In this document: positions 45,043 to 54,482 of the stretch, one piece after another | Position numbering within the stretch: position 1 is the first letter of the stretch | Layout: each line of letters starts with the position of its first letter | DNA from: Prevotella bivia DSM 20514 | GTDB taxonomy: Bacteria > Bacteroidota > Bacteroidia > Bacteroidales > Bacteroidaceae | NCBI RefSeq assembly: GCF_000262545.1 | Contig: NZ_JH660659.1 | Span: 67,240 to 131,239, forward strand | Direction: 5' to 3' | Length of the DNA stretch: 64,000 nt | Program-made: the position numbers and the translations under genes | Notes under the pieces: model-generated | Told to the model about the DNA's origin: nothing | The model's database searches: none | What the model saw: only the letters and a program-made list of their open reading frames with translations

Positions 45043-46999
45043 CTTGCTTCTTTAGCGTATGTATATGTCTTGAGATGTGATTAACGATGAGCGGAACATT
45101 CTCTACCGTTGTGTTGCTAGTATCAAGACCCAATGATTTTACATCAGGAATACCAATATGCTTTATAATAGCATAAAGCATCATCATAAAGTTTTGCATC
45201 TTGTTTTTAGAACTTGCTGCGTAAAAAATGCGATGGACGATGATAAAACGGAAATCGCCTGCCATGTTGCGTTTTGCTAGCGACTTGTAACCACTGATAA
45301 TATTAAATTTCTTTTCAGCTACAAGATCTTCAATCACTTTACGTAAATAAACGGTGAGGAAGGGTTGCACACGGAAACCAATGCGCACATTAATGCGGAA
45401 AAGCGTATCTTCTATGAGTGGCTCAAAAGTATATTCAAGTGTTTCTGGTTCGTCGACATACTCAAAGTGGAATAGCCAATAGTGGTCAGCACGTTTGGGT
45501 TGTTTATGGATAATGGAATAAATAACCTTATTCTCAATCATATCAGCGCTATCCGACTTGCTGACATATACGAGATTGGTGGCATACTTAGGTAGCGTGT
45601 CATCGTGCTTTAAGTCGGATATAATATCAAAATATTGCTTAATAGGATGAAACTCCATATAGCTATTTCTGATTCTTTGTGCAGTGTACCATATATACAT
45701 AGTGCCAAAAAGAATACCTGCCAGCATAATGGTAAACCATCCGCCATGGAAGAACTTAAAAAGATTGGCTATAAAGAAGAAGCTTTCAATGGTAAGGAAT
45801 ACACTGGCAAAGGTTATGACAATGGCTTTTTTAGTCCCTTTCATACGTAGATAAAACGCTAGGAGTAAGGTGGTCATAAGCATTGTAATCGTGATAGATA
45901 GTCCGTAAGCAGCTTCCATCTTGCTAGAAGAACCAAACACCAAAATGGTAATGATACAGAAAAGGTATAAGAAAGCATTTACACGTGGGATATACAGTTG
46001 ACCCTTAATTTGGGTAGGATATTTTATTCTTAAGCGTGGCATAAAATTAAGGTTCATAGCCTCACTAAAGATAGTAAACGATCCGCTTATCAAAGCCTGA
46101 CTAGCAATAACGGCAGCCAGTGTAGCCATGATAATGCCCACCATTAGAAACTCTTTTGGGACAATGGCATAGAAAGGGTTGATACCATCGGTAATCAAAT
46201 TTCTGTGTGCAATGATCCATGCTCCTTGTCCAAGGTAGTTGAGGATAAGCATTGACTTAACAAAAAGCCAACTGATAGTAATGTTTTTTCTGCCACAATG
46301 CCCAAGGTCAGAATATAATGCTTCAGCACCCGTAGTACAAAGGAATACTGCTCCAAGTATTAAGAACCATTCAGGGTTATGCAGTAATAATTCGAAAGCA
46401 TAATAAGGATTAAAGGCTTTCAAGATACCAATGTGGTGAGGCAAGTTGATAATACCCACAAGTCCTAACATTGAAAACCATACGAACATAATAGGACCGA
46501 ACGATTTTCCTATTAAGTTAGTACCAAACTGCTGAATGAAGAATAGTACAGAGATAATAGCGATGCAAATGGGAATGACTGGCGTTTCAGGTGAGAAGGC
46601 TTGTAAACCTTCTATAGCCGAGACTACCGTAATGGAAGGGGTAATAATGCCATCGGCTACTAAGGTGCTTGCCCCTATGATAGCTGCAATATAGAGCCAG
46701 CGGCGACGATGCTTTCGTAGCAGTGCATAGAGTGCTAATATTCCCCCCTCACCATGATTGTCGGCTTTTAGTGCTATTAGCACATACTTTACAGAAGTTT
46801 GTAGGGTTAGTGTCCAAATAATGCATGATACAGCACCTATAATATAATTGGTATCAAACTGTGGATAGGCTCTCACAATAGTACTCATTACATAGAGTGG
46901 GGAGGTACCAATATCACCAAATACAATACCTAGCGTAACCATAATGCCTAATAAAGACAACTTGTTGGCTTTATTGGCATGAGAAGAATTTGTGTCCAT
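45032..46999 (-). CDS. kup: Kup-type low-affinity potassium transporter
   Basis: A 655-residue inner-membrane K+/H+ symporter with twelve predicted helices followed by a ~200-residue cytoplasmic C-terminal domain. Family strings are LGIVFGDIGTSPLYVMSTIV, ADNHGEGGILALYALLRK, GASTLVADGIITPSITVVSAIEGLQ and TGAEALYSDLGHCGRKNI. Its stop codon lies inside the target duplication of the neighbouring insertion sequence, so the insertion regenerated an intact gene end. Confidence 0.95.
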   Translation of the reverse strand: MDTNSSHANKANKLSLLGIMVTLGIVFGDIGTSPLYVMSTIVRAYPQFDTNYIIGAVSCIIWTLTLQTSVKYVLIALKADNHGEGGILALYALLRKHRRRWLYIAAIIGASTLVADGIITPSITVVSAIEGLQAFSPETPVIPICIAIISVLFFIQQFGTNLIGKSFGPIMFVWFSMLGLVGIINLPHHIGILKAFNPYYAFELLLHNPEWFLILGAVFLCTTGAEALYSDLGHCGRKNITISWLFVKSMLILNYLGQGAWIIAHRNLITDGINPFYAIVPKEFLMVGIIMATLAAVIASQALISGSFTIFSEAMNLNFMPRLRIKYPTQIKGQLYIPRVNAFLYLFCIITILVFGSSSKMEAAYGLSITITMLMTTLLLAFYLRMKGTKKAIVITFASVFLTIESFFFIANLFKFFHGGWFTIMLAGILFGTMYIWYTAQRIRNSYMEFHPIKQYFDIISDLKHDDTLPKYATNLVYVSKSDSADMIENKVIYSIIHKQPKRADHYWLFHFEYVDEPETLEYTFEPLIEDTLFRINVRIGFRVQPFLTVYLRKVIEDLVAEKKFNIISGYKSLAKRNMAGDFRFIIVHRIFYAASSKNKMQNFMMMLYAIIKHIGIPDVKSLGLDTSNTTVENVPLIVNHISRHIHTLKKQEKV

Positions 47000-47115
47000 T
47001 TTTCTTTATCCTAAATTCATATAAACTGAGCACAAAGGTAGGTATAAGTAAGGGAAAAAGAGCATCATTGCTAGAAAATATTTATGCAATGATAACTCCT
47101 TTACCGCCCTATATA

Positions 47116-48312
47116 TTAAAGATTGATCTGCTGTAACATCTTCTTTCCAATGGCATTTTTGTTGAGGAAAATATACACGGTGTTGTCTGCAATGAAGTTG
47201 CGCGACATATACCACGTGCCATTGTATTTGTTATTAGTACCCCATGAATTTTTGACCATATAGTATATTCTTCCATTTTGATCCTTTGCTTTGCCATAGA
47301 TCACCATAACATGATCGTATGTCATGCGCCAATTATCAAAACGTTTTTGGCGGCGTTCTTGCGTAGCGGTAACTTCAGGTGTGTTGGCACCTAATGCAGC
47401 AATCTTATTAGCACGTTCTGTTTTAGAGAGCTTGAGCCAGCGTGCTGCATCCGATCCTATCATTGATTGCATTTTACTGTTATCTATATCGATTGCTAAG
47501 CCGTTGCGTGTGAAGCCATCTTCGCTAACATCACCGCCCCAAGCAATGGTGTAACCAGCATCAATGGCATCGTCGATAATCTTCATCATATCCGATAATG
47601 GCACATTGTGGCTTTGTTTCATACGCCATTTATAAGGTGCTTCGATTACAAATGGTTTGTAGAAAGGGTGATGCGTAAAACTAGTAATGCTTACATAGTT
47701 ATCCCAGTTTAGTCCAAGCGATGCTGCAAATGATTTTGGGGTGTATTGTTTGCCTTGATAGGTAAACTGTTCGGGACATTTTCCCATATAAGCATCAATA
47801 ATGCCTTGTACACCATTTTGCCACGCAGGACTCAACTCTTCATGTTCTTCTTCGGCTATTGTGGCAACATATTTCTCAAGACAAGGGAAAAATTCACCAA
47901 AGTTAGCAAGGCTATCTCCTACCAATGATCCCGGTTTTGCCATTGCATCTTCGGGTACAACACCGTAGGTTTGGATCATTTCGAGAGCGTCATCGGCGCT
48001 ACCGCCTTCAGAGAAACGACTTTTACCGTGCATGCGTGTATGAAAGATAGCTTCATCGAGATAATTTTTATTGGCAACAAACATCTCGCTTAAATCGTAG
48101 GTCTTGCCAGTGGCTTTGATAATCTCGCTTTCAAAGAAGCCTAGTGTGGCATAACACCAACAAGTACCACTCTTATATTGGTTTTTGATAGGAGAGATAG
48201 CATTTGCTTTAATGGTTGTAAACTGGAAGTCGGCTGTACATTTGTTTTCTGTACTTTGTGCGTTTGCTATTAGTGTTATAGCAGTAAGTGCAAGGGATAA
48301 GTATCTTTTCAT
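47116..48312 (-). CDS. Exported C1-family cysteine peptidase (bleomycin hydrolase/PepC-like)
   Basis: 398 residues. A signal peptide (MKRYLSLALTAITLIANAQ) is followed by a papain-fold peptidase of the C1B branch: active-site Cys51 in KSGTCWCYAT, His in TYDHVMVIYG and Asn in MVKNSWGTNNKYNGTWYMS. The usual GTCWSF or GTCWCF reads GTCWCY. Homologues in Bacteroidetes are annotated as aminopeptidase C; an exported form would process peptides in the periplasm, in line with a peptide-using lifestyle (inference). Confidence 0.9.
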   Translation of the reverse strand: MKRYLSLALTAITLIANAQSTENKCTADFQFTTIKANAISPIKNQYKSGTCWCYATLGFFESEIIKATGKTYDLSEMFVANKNYLDEAIFHTRMHGKSRFSEGGSADDALEMIQTYGVVPEDAMAKPGSLVGDSLANFGEFFPCLEKYVATIAEEEHEELSPAWQNGVQGIIDAYMGKCPEQFTYQGKQYTPKSFAASLGLNWDNYVSITSFTHHPFYKPFVIEAPYKWRMKQSHNVPLSDMMKIIDDAIDAGYTIAWGGDVSEDGFTRNGLAIDIDNSKMQSMIGSDAARWLKLSKTERANKIAALGANTPEVTATQERRQKRFDNWRMTYDHVMVIYGKAKDQNGRIYYMVKNSWGTNNKYNGTWYMSRNFIADNTVYIFLNKNAIGKKMLQQINL

Positions 48313-48405
48313 TGTTATAAAATAGATTGTTTTTAACGCAAAGATACAGAAAAAAATGATAAGACAAATCTATAGAAAGAAAATTGAAGGATATGTCATA
48401 CAATT

Positions 48406-48436
48406 TTTGCTATATCTGACTTTTTTAGTAATTTTG
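48406..48436 (+). promoter_or_regulatory. Promoter of pheT
   Basis: TTTG at 48406-48409, a 19-bp spacer, then TAATTTTG at 48429-48436, 35 bases before the pheT ATG. Confidence 0.7.
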
Positions 48437-48471
48437 CATGAATTTCGAAATTAATAATACATCTATAGATA

Positions 48472-50940
48472 ATGAAGATATCATACAAATGGCTAAAGGA
48501 ATATGTAGATTTTAGTTTAACCCCAGAAAAGCTTGCTGAGGCTTTAACCTCAACTGGTTTGGAGGTGGGTTCATTGGATGAAGTAGAAACCATTCGTGGT
48601 GGACTAAAAGGGCTATTCGTTGGAAAGGTGCTTACTTGTGAAATGCACCCAAATTCTGATCACTTACATGTTACTACTGTTGACCTCGGTAAGGGTGAAG
48701 CGCAGCAGATAGTTTGTGGTGCTCCTAATGTGGACGCTGGGCAGAAAGTGATAGTAGCCGATTTGGGGTGTGTGCTTTATGATGGCGATAAAGAGTTTGT
48801 TATCAAGAAAAGTAAGCTTCGTGGTGTAGAGAGCCTTGGTATGATATGTGCCGAAGACGAAATTGGTGTAGGTACTTCGCATGATGGTATCATTGTATTG
48901 CCTGAAGATGCTCCTGTAGGTCAGCCCGCAGCAGAATATTACCAACTAGATAGTGATTGGGTAATTGATATTGATATTACTGCTAATCGTGCCGATGCGT
49001 TGAGCCATTATGGTGTGGCGCGCGATTTGTACGCATGGTTAAAGCAAAATGGTTATGAAACTAGCTTACATCGCCCTTCATGTGATGCTTTTTATGTAGA
49101 TAATCACGACTTGCCTATTAAGGTTACCATCGAAAATACGGATGCTTGTCGCCGTTATGCTTGTTTGAGTGTAACTGATTGCGAAGTGAAAGAAAGTCCA
49201 AAATGGTTGCAAGACAAGTTGAACGTAATAGGTTTGCGCCCTATTAATAATATTGTAGATATTACTAATTATATAATGTGGGCCTATGGGCAACCTATGC
49301 ACTGCTTTGATGCAGATATGGTAAGTGGTAACCACATTATAGTAAAAGATAAAAACGAAGGTAAAAAATTTATTACCCTTGATGGTGAAGAACACACCCT
49401 TGGTGAACACGATTTGGCTATTTGCAACGAGAAAGAGCCAATGTGTATTGCTGGTGTTTTCGGTGGTAAGGGTAGTGGAACCTACGAAACTACAAAACAT
49501 GTGGTCTTGGAGAGTGCTTATTTCCATCCAACATGGATAAGAAAAAGTGCTCGCCGTCATGGTTTATCTACTGATGCTAGTTTCCGCTTTGAGCGTGGTA
49601 TTGACCCTAATGGAACGGTTTACGCTTTGAAACAAGCTGCTATCTTATGTAAGCAATTGGCTGGTGGTAAGATAAGTATGGAGATTTGCGATGAGTATCC
49701 AACTCCGATGGCTGATTTTCCAGTTCGATTGAATTATGAATATTGTGATCGCTTGATAGGAAAGCAGATTGGCACAGATACGATAAAAAATATTGTAACT
49801 TCTCTTGAAATGGAGATAGATAAAGAGGATACAGAGGGGCTTGATCTTCTTGTTCCTGCTTATCGTGTAGATGTGAAGCGTCCTTGTGATGTGGTAGAAG
49901 AAATTTTGCGTATTTATGGATATAACAATGTAGAGATCCCTACTACACTAAAATCGTCTTTGACAATAGCTGAAGAAGCTGATAAGAACTATCATCGCGA
50001 GAACGTAGTGAGCGAACAACTGGTAGGTGCAGGGTTCTCTGAAATATTGAATAACTCATTGACGAAAGCTTCTTATTACGAGCAAACTGGCTTGAATAAG
50101 TATCCTTGGGAAGAGGCTGTAAAGATAATGAACCCTCTATCGGCTGATCTTGGTGTAATGCGCCAAACTTTATTGTTTGGTGGACTCGAGAGCCTTGCAC
50201 ATAACATTAACCGTAAGGCTACTAATCTTCGCTTCTTCGAGGTGGGTAATGTTTACAAATTCACACAAGATAAATATACAGAAGATAGTCCTATAAAGGC
50301 ATACAATCAGGAATATCACATGGCATTGTGGCTAACAGGTAAGCACATTGAAGGTTCTTGGGTACATCCTAATGAGGAAAGTACATTCTATGAACTGAAA
50401 GCGTATGTAGAGAATATTCTTCGCCGTGTAGGTGTTCAGCAAGGAGTACTTGTAAGTGAGGCTTCAGATAATAATATATTTGATAAAGCAATTGCACTAA
50501 AAACACGAGGTGGTAAGCTAATTGTGGAAATGGGTATATTGAGTATTGCTTTATTGAAGCGTATGGAAATAGCTCAAAAGGTGTTCTTTGCAGAGATTAA
50601 CTGGACTGAACTAATGAAAATTATTCGTAAGAATAAGCTTCAGTTTGAGGAACTTTCTAAATATCCTGCGGTTAGTCGTGATTTGGCATTGTTGCTAGAT
50701 AACGCCGTAGAGTTTGCACAAATTGAAGAGATTGCTCGTCAAACAGAGAAGAAATTGTTAAAAAAGGTAGAATTATTTGATGTATATCAGGGTAAGAACT
50801 TACCAGAAGGCAAGAAGAGTTATGCCGTTAATTTCATTCTTCAAGATGCAACAAAAACTTTAAATGATAAAGCTATTGATGCTATCATGCAAAAATTAAT
50901 TAAGAACTTAACAACAAAACTCGGAGCAGAACTCCGTTAA
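48472..50940 (+). CDS. pheT: Phenylalanine-tRNA ligase beta subunit
   Basis: 822 residues, the beta chain of the alpha2-beta2 enzyme. The N-terminal tRNA-binding (OB) domain is seen in LFVGKVLTCEMHPNSDHLHVTTVDLG, then the B3/B4 editing region (ACLSVTDCEVKESPKWLQDKL, NNIVDITNYIMWAYGQPMHCFDAD), the B5 domain, the core-like B6/B7 and the C-terminal anticodon-binding FDX-ACB domain (SKYPAVSRDLALLLDN, FDVYQGKNLPEGKKSYAVNF). The partner pheS is at 6640. yebC follows 22 bases later, suggesting cotranscription. Confidence 0.97.
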   Translation: MKISYKWLKEYVDFSLTPEKLAEALTSTGLEVGSLDEVETIRGGLKGLFVGKVLTCEMHPNSDHLHVTTVDLGKGEAQQIVCGAPNVDAGQKVIVADLGCVLYDGDKEFVIKKSKLRGVESLGMICAEDEIGVGTSHDGIIVLPEDAPVGQPAAEYYQLDSDWVIDIDITANRADALSHYGVARDLYAWLKQNGYETSLHRPSCDAFYVDNHDLPIKVTIENTDACRRYACLSVTDCEVKESPKWLQDKLNVIGLRPINNIVDITNYIMWAYGQPMHCFDADMVSGNHIIVKDKNEGKKFITLDGEEHTLGEHDLAICNEKEPMCIAGVFGGKGSGTYETTKHVVLESAYFHPTWIRKSARRHGLSTDASFRFERGIDPNGTVYALKQAAILCKQLAGGKISMEICDEYPTPMADFPVRLNYEYCDRLIGKQIGTDTIKNIVTSLEMEIDKEDTEGLDLLVPAYRVDVKRPCDVVEEILRIYGYNNVEIPTTLKSSLTIAEEADKNYHRENVVSEQLVGAGFSEILNNSLTKASYYEQTGLNKYPWEEAVKIMNPLSADLGVMRQTLLFGGLESLAHNINRKATNLRFFEVGNVYKFTQDKYTEDSPIKAYNQEYHMALWLTGKHIEGSWVHPNEESTFYELKAYVENILRRVGVQQGVLVSEASDNNIFDKAIALKTRGGKLIVEMGILSIALLKRMEIAQKVFFAEINWTELMKIIRKNKLQFEELSKYPAVSRDLALLLDNAVEFAQIEEIARQTEKKLLKKVELFDVYQGKNLPEGKKSYAVNFILQDATKTLNDKAIDAIMQKLIKNLTTKLGAELR

Positions 50941-50962
50941 TAAAATAATATTTTTTATTCCC

Positions 50963-51691
50963 ATGGGAAGAGCATTTGAATATCGCAAAGCGACAAAACT
51001 AAAGCGTTGGGGCCACATGGCTCGTACATTTACTAAGTTAGGTAAGGAAATAGCTATCGCCGTTAAAGCAGGTGGCCCTGAACCTGAGAATAATCCACGT
51101 TTGCGTGCTATCATAGCAACTTGTAAGCGTGAGAATATGCCTAAGGATAATATTCAGCGTGCTATTAAGAACGCACTGGGTAAGGATACGAGCGATTATA
51201 AGGAAGTAACTTATGAAGGATATGGTCCTCACGGCATAGCTGTGTTTGTGGAAACCTTGACGGATAATACAACGCGAACAGTAGGTGAGGTTCGTTCTAT
51301 TTTTAACAAGTTTAATGGTAACATGGGAACGCAGGGGTCTTTGAGTTTCTTGTTCGACCATAAGGCTGTATTCTCTTTTAAGAAAAAAGAGGGGGTGGAT
51401 ATGGAAGAACTAATTCTTGACCTGATCGACTATGGCGTAGAAGATGAGTTTGATGAAGATGAGGAAGAAAACGAAATCACTATCTATGGTGAGCCAACAA
51501 GCTTTGGTGAAATCCAAAAACACTTAGAAGAAAATGGTTTCGAAATTACTTCAGCCGAATTTACTCGCATTCCTAACGATTTAAAGGAGGTTATGGAAGA
51601 AGAGCGTGCTACAATTGATAAGATGGTAGAACGTCTTGAAGATTTCGATGATGTACAAAATGTATATACTAATATGAAGCCAGCAGAATAG
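50963..51691 (+). CDS. yebC: YebC/PmpR-family protein
   Basis: 242 residues beginning MGRAFEYRKATKLKRWGHMARTFTKLGKEI, with PENNPRLRAIIATCKRENMPKDNIQRAIKNALG and TDNTTRTVGEVRSIFNKFNGNMG, all diagnostic. Family members act as transcriptional regulators or as translation factors that relieve stalled ribosomes. It lies directly after pheT and before a strong terminator. Confidence 0.95.
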   Translation: MGRAFEYRKATKLKRWGHMARTFTKLGKEIAIAVKAGGPEPENNPRLRAIIATCKRENMPKDNIQRAIKNALGKDTSDYKEVTYEGYGPHGIAVFVETLTDNTTRTVGEVRSIFNKFNGNMGTQGSLSFLFDHKAVFSFKKKEGVDMEELILDLIDYGVEDEFDEDEEENEITIYGEPTSFGEIQKHLEENGFEITSAEFTRIPNDLKEVMEEERATIDKMVERLEDFDDVQNVYTNMKPAE

Positions 51692-51716
51692 TTTAGGGCT
51701 ATTTATTATACAATAT

Positions 51717-51756
51717 AAAAGTGGATTGCCATTCCTTAGAAGAGCAATCCACTTTT
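51717..51756. terminator. Terminator between yebC and the leftward small operon
   Basis: AAAAGTGGATTGC (51717-51729) is perfectly complementary to 51744-51756, so it can serve both convergent operons. Confidence 0.88.
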
Positions 51757-51784
51757 ACTTTTATTATAGTGTGGTGTGATAATA

Positions 51785-52093
51785 CTATTTCTTTTTCTTC
51801 CAGCCGAAGAAACCTTTTTTATTATTGCTTATTTTCTTGTGCCCGCCAAACTTTCGATAAAGTTTCCAGCCAAGCATTAAACCATCTACAACGTTTGCAC
51901 CTGTAGTAAACATATTGGTAAAGCGTTGTGTAGGGGTAGTGTTGTCTTTAGGTGTATGAACAAGACTATTCCAAATAGTTTGCATCTTGCTGCTATCCTT
52001 CAAAATTTCAGATTTAAGCTCAGCTTTACGCAAGCGAATATCTTTCAAAGAGCGATATTCATTTGTATTCGAGGAAAATATGTTTAAACCCAT
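51785..52093 (-). CDS. Small basic protein of unknown function, third gene of YtxH-holin operon
   Basis: 102 residues with no recognised family. The first half is charged and helical (LKDIRLRKAELKSEILKDSSKMQTIWNSLV), then one weakly hydrophobic stretch (TTGANVVDGLMLGWKLYRKF) and a Lys-rich C-terminus (KKGFFGWKKKK). It follows the holin-like gene by 13 bases on the reverse strand, so it is almost certainly cotranscribed with it; a role at the membrane is inferred from that context. Confidence 0.7.
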   Translation of the reverse strand: MGLNIFSSNTNEYRSLKDIRLRKAELKSEILKDSSKMQTIWNSLVHTPKDNTTPTQRFTNMFTTGANVVDGLMLGWKLYRKFGGHKKISNNKKGFFGWKKKK

Positions 52094-52106
52094 ATACTTG
52101 TTCTGA

Positions 52107-52460
52107 TTATTTAGCTAATAGCAAACTTGCTAAGAATTTTACTAAAGGCTTTTCTATCAACGTATGACGGAAAATTAGGGTAAAGAAAAATATTGCAACA
52201 TAAGTGCAACCAATAATTGAGAAGCTCCAAATAAGTGATCCTAATAAAGCTTCTAAAGCGTAGGCTGCAGCAAATGAAAAATAAATCAAAGCAATAAGAA
52301 ATAGTGTAATAAAAACAACTGTTAAAGTGATAGCCGTTAAGAGCTTAACGACTTTTTCAACTACATCGAGCTTCACATATTCTGTCTGAAGCCCGATGTA
52401 ATTTTTAAGCACTTCTCCTAGTTGCGCTATTGTTTCAATGTTCTTATCGTTTGAAAACAT
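52107..52460 (-). CDS. Phage-holin-like superfamily III membrane protein (PF07332 type)
   Basis: 117 residues: a helical N-terminus (about 1-35, LGEVLKNYIGLQTEYVKLDVVEKVVKLL), then two long hydrophobic helices (about 43-70 and 75-98). This matches the chromosomal family once named DUF1469/phage holin, which is not a true phage protein in most genomes. It lies between a YtxH gene and a small basic protein; such trios are common in Bacteroidetes and may respond to envelope stress (inference). Confidence 0.78.
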   Translation of the reverse strand: MFSNDKNIETIAQLGEVLKNYIGLQTEYVKLDVVEKVVKLLTAITLTVVFITLFLIALIYFSFAAAYALEALLGSLIWSFSIIGCTYVAIFFFTLIFRHTLIEKPLVKFLASLLLAK

Positions 52461-52469
52461 ATCTTTTTA

Positions 52470-52688
52470 TTAATCAATAACAGAAGATGCTGCTTCCTTA
52501 ATGTCCTGTACAAAATCGTCAGTTTCTTTACGACTTAACTTAATATCGTGTTTTTGACAGAAATCATCTACAGCACTAGATATTTTATTACGAGTATCTT
52601 CACCCTTTTCAGGAGCTGCTAGCAGTCCTACTGCTGCTCCAGCGATAGCGCCGCCAATAAAAGCGAACAAATAACCTAATGTTTTCAT
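52470..52688 (-). CDS. YtxH-domain small membrane protein
   Basis: 72 residues: one Gly/Ala-rich N-terminal helix (LGYLFAFIGGAIAGAAVGLLAAP) followed by PEKGEDTRNKISSAVDDFC, the YtxH signature, and an amphipathic C-terminus. It is the first gene of a three-gene leftward operon, with a 9-base gap to the next gene. YtxH proteins are often stress-induced. Confidence 0.85.
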   Translation of the reverse strand: MKTLGYLFAFIGGAIAGAAVGLLAAPEKGEDTRNKISSAVDDFCQKHDIKLSRKETDDFVQDIKEAASSVID

Positions 52689-52920
52689 TGTCTCTAATTT
52701 TAATAAGTGAATAATAATATTATGATGTTAATGGCAAATATACTCATTCTTTCTTATAATCGCAAAGGATAAAAGCGTAATTTCTATTAAAAATGGAACA
52801 ATTTCTTTATTTAACAATCTTTATGTAGCTTACTTTCCGATGTTTGATACTTAATTTGTAATTTCGCAACAATTACTTAAATATGAAATAAGGTATAATC
52901 TATCAATAAAAACAACGATT

Positions 52921-53415
52921 ATGAAAAAAATAATGATTTTGGGCGGTGCCCTATTAGTTGCAGTTTCATTTACTGGTTGTAAATCAAGCGAGAGTGCTTA
53001 CAAAAAGGCTTACGAAAAGGCTAAGGCACAAGATCAGACAACAGTAACTACTACCACCACAACAACAGAAAATGAAACACCTGTTGTAACTCCTGTAGAG
53101 ACTACTCCTGTTACTGAAACTCGTGTGCAAGATAATTATGACAACGAACCAGTTCGTCGTGAGAATGTAGCAGTTGTAAATGGTGCAGGATTGAAAAACT
53201 ATAGTGTCGTTGTAGGTTCTTTTGGCGTTAAAGCAAATGCTGAAGGTTTGCAAGGTCGCTTAAAGAGTGCTGGTTATGATGCACAAGTAGCCTACAATAG
53301 TGGTAATAATATGTATCGTGTAGTTGCTTCTAGCTATGATTCTAAAGCTTCTGCTGTGCAGAGTCGTAACCAACTACGTGCTACATACCCCGACGCATGG
53401 TTGCTTGCTAAGTAA
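52921..53415 (+). CDS. SPOR-domain lipoprotein
   Basis: 164 residues. The signal peptide ends in a lipobox (VSFTGC, Cys20), so the protein should be lipid-anchored. A Thr/Pro/Val/Glu-rich linker (about 38-75, with a run of Thr) leads to a C-terminal SPOR domain (about 92-164; YSVVVGSFGVKANAEGLQGRLKSAG...MYRVVASSYDSKASAVQSRNQLRATYPDAWLLAK). SPOR domains bind septal, denuded peptidoglycan, so a place at the division site is likely. It is 3 bases upstream of ruvX. Confidence 0.92.
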   Translation: MKKIMILGGALLVAVSFTGCKSSESAYKKAYEKAKAQDQTTVTTTTTTTENETPVVTPVETTPVTETRVQDNYDNEPVRRENVAVVNGAGLKNYSVVVGSFGVKANAEGLQGRLKSAGYDAQVAYNSGNNMYRVVASSYDSKASAVQSRNQLRATYPDAWLLAK

Positions 53416-53418
53416 AGC

Positions 53419-53838
53419 ATGGGTAGAATCCTTGCAATAGATTACGGAAAAAAACGTACAGGTATAGCAGTCACTGATCCATTACGCATCATAGCAAATG
53501 GATTGGCGACTGTTCCTACATCTGAACTATACGATTATCTCGTGGCTTATATTAGGAGTGAGGCTGTTGATAAGATAGTAATAGGAAAGCCTATACAAGC
53601 TAATGGACAGCCGAGTGAGAACTTTGTTCGTGTGGAACAGTTTGCTAATAGGTGGAAGAAAGTGCAACCCACCATACCAATAGAATTTTATGATGAACGC
53701 TTTACTTCCGTAATAGCCCATCAAGCAATGATAGTAGGAGGAGTTAAAAAGAAAACCAGAAGAGAAGATAAAGGATTGGTAGACGAAATATCTGCAACCA
53801 TTATCTTACAAGATTTTATGAGATCAAAAGGAATGTAG
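53419..53838 (+). CDS. ruvX: Putative Holliday junction resolvase YqgF/RuvX
   Basis: 139 residues with the RNase-H-like YqgF signature: ILAIDYGKKRTGIAVTDPLRIIA (first Asp), IVIGKPIQANGQPSE, FYDERFTSVIAHQAM and DKGLVDEISATIILQDFM (last acidic residue). Family members process rRNA 3' ends or cleave junctions; pre-16S processing is the best-supported role in bacteria. It directly follows the SPOR lipoprotein gene. Confidence 0.9.
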   Translation: MGRILAIDYGKKRTGIAVTDPLRIIANGLATVPTSELYDYLVAYIRSEAVDKIVIGKPIQANGQPSENFVRVEQFANRWKKVQPTIPIEFYDERFTSVIAHQAMIVGGVKKKTRREDKGLVDEISATIILQDFMRSKGM

Positions 53839-53901
53839 GTGTCATTCCTTTTTTGTGTGTATATGCAATTATAATAAGAAATAAAGAATAAAGGATAATA
53901 A

Positions 53902-54462
53902 ATGATTTTACCAATTTATACATACGGGCAACCTGTATTAAGAAAAGTAGCTCAAGATATTCCTACAGATTATCCAGACTTACAAGAGCTAATTCAAAAT
54001 ATGTTTGAGACTTGTAGTGCTAGCGATGGTGTTGGGTTAGCTGCCCCTCAAATAGGTAAATCTATTCGGGTCGTGGTTATAGATCTTGATGTTATGTCAG
54101 ATGCCTTTCCTGAGTATAAAGATTATAAGCATGCTTTTATTAATGGACATATCTTAGAATTTGATGATACCGAGACCGAAATTATGGAAGAGGGCTGTCT
54201 TTCTTTGCCAGGATTGCATGAAAAAGTAGAACGTGCGAAGCGTGTACATATAGAATGGCTTGACGAAAATCTTCAACATCATGATGAGTGGGTTGATGGT
54301 TTCTTAGCTCGTGTTATCCAACATGAATTTGATCATTTAGAAGGTAAGGTTTTTACAGATAGAGTTTCGCCTTTCCGTAAACAGATGATTAAAAACAAGA
54401 TGAAGGCGATGTTACAGGGAAAGGTAAACTGTAGGTATCGTGTAAAGACTCCAACGAGGTAA
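53902..54462 (+). CDS. def: Peptide deformylase
   Basis: 186 residues. The three motifs are complete: GVGLAAPQIG (with the conserved Gln), EEGCLSLPGL (metal-binding Cys) and QHEFDHLEGKVFTD (HExxH-type metal site). It removes the formyl group from nascent peptides. It lies 63 bases after ruvX and 20 before the TPR gene, so ruvX-def-TPR is probably one unit. Confidence 0.97.
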   Translation: MILPIYTYGQPVLRKVAQDIPTDYPDLQELIQNMFETCSASDGVGLAAPQIGKSIRVVVIDLDVMSDAFPEYKDYKHAFINGHILEFDDTETEIMEEGCLSLPGLHEKVERAKRVHIEWLDENLQHHDEWVDGFLARVIQHEFDHLEGKVFTDRVSPFRKQMIKNKMKAMLQGKVNCRYRVKTPTR

Positions 54463-54482
54463 TTTTTATTTTACGAGGAATA

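Noticed and set aside
52107..52460. Holin-like gene as evidence for a prophage
   Set aside because: The family (PF07332) is chromosomal in most genomes and no other phage gene is nearby.
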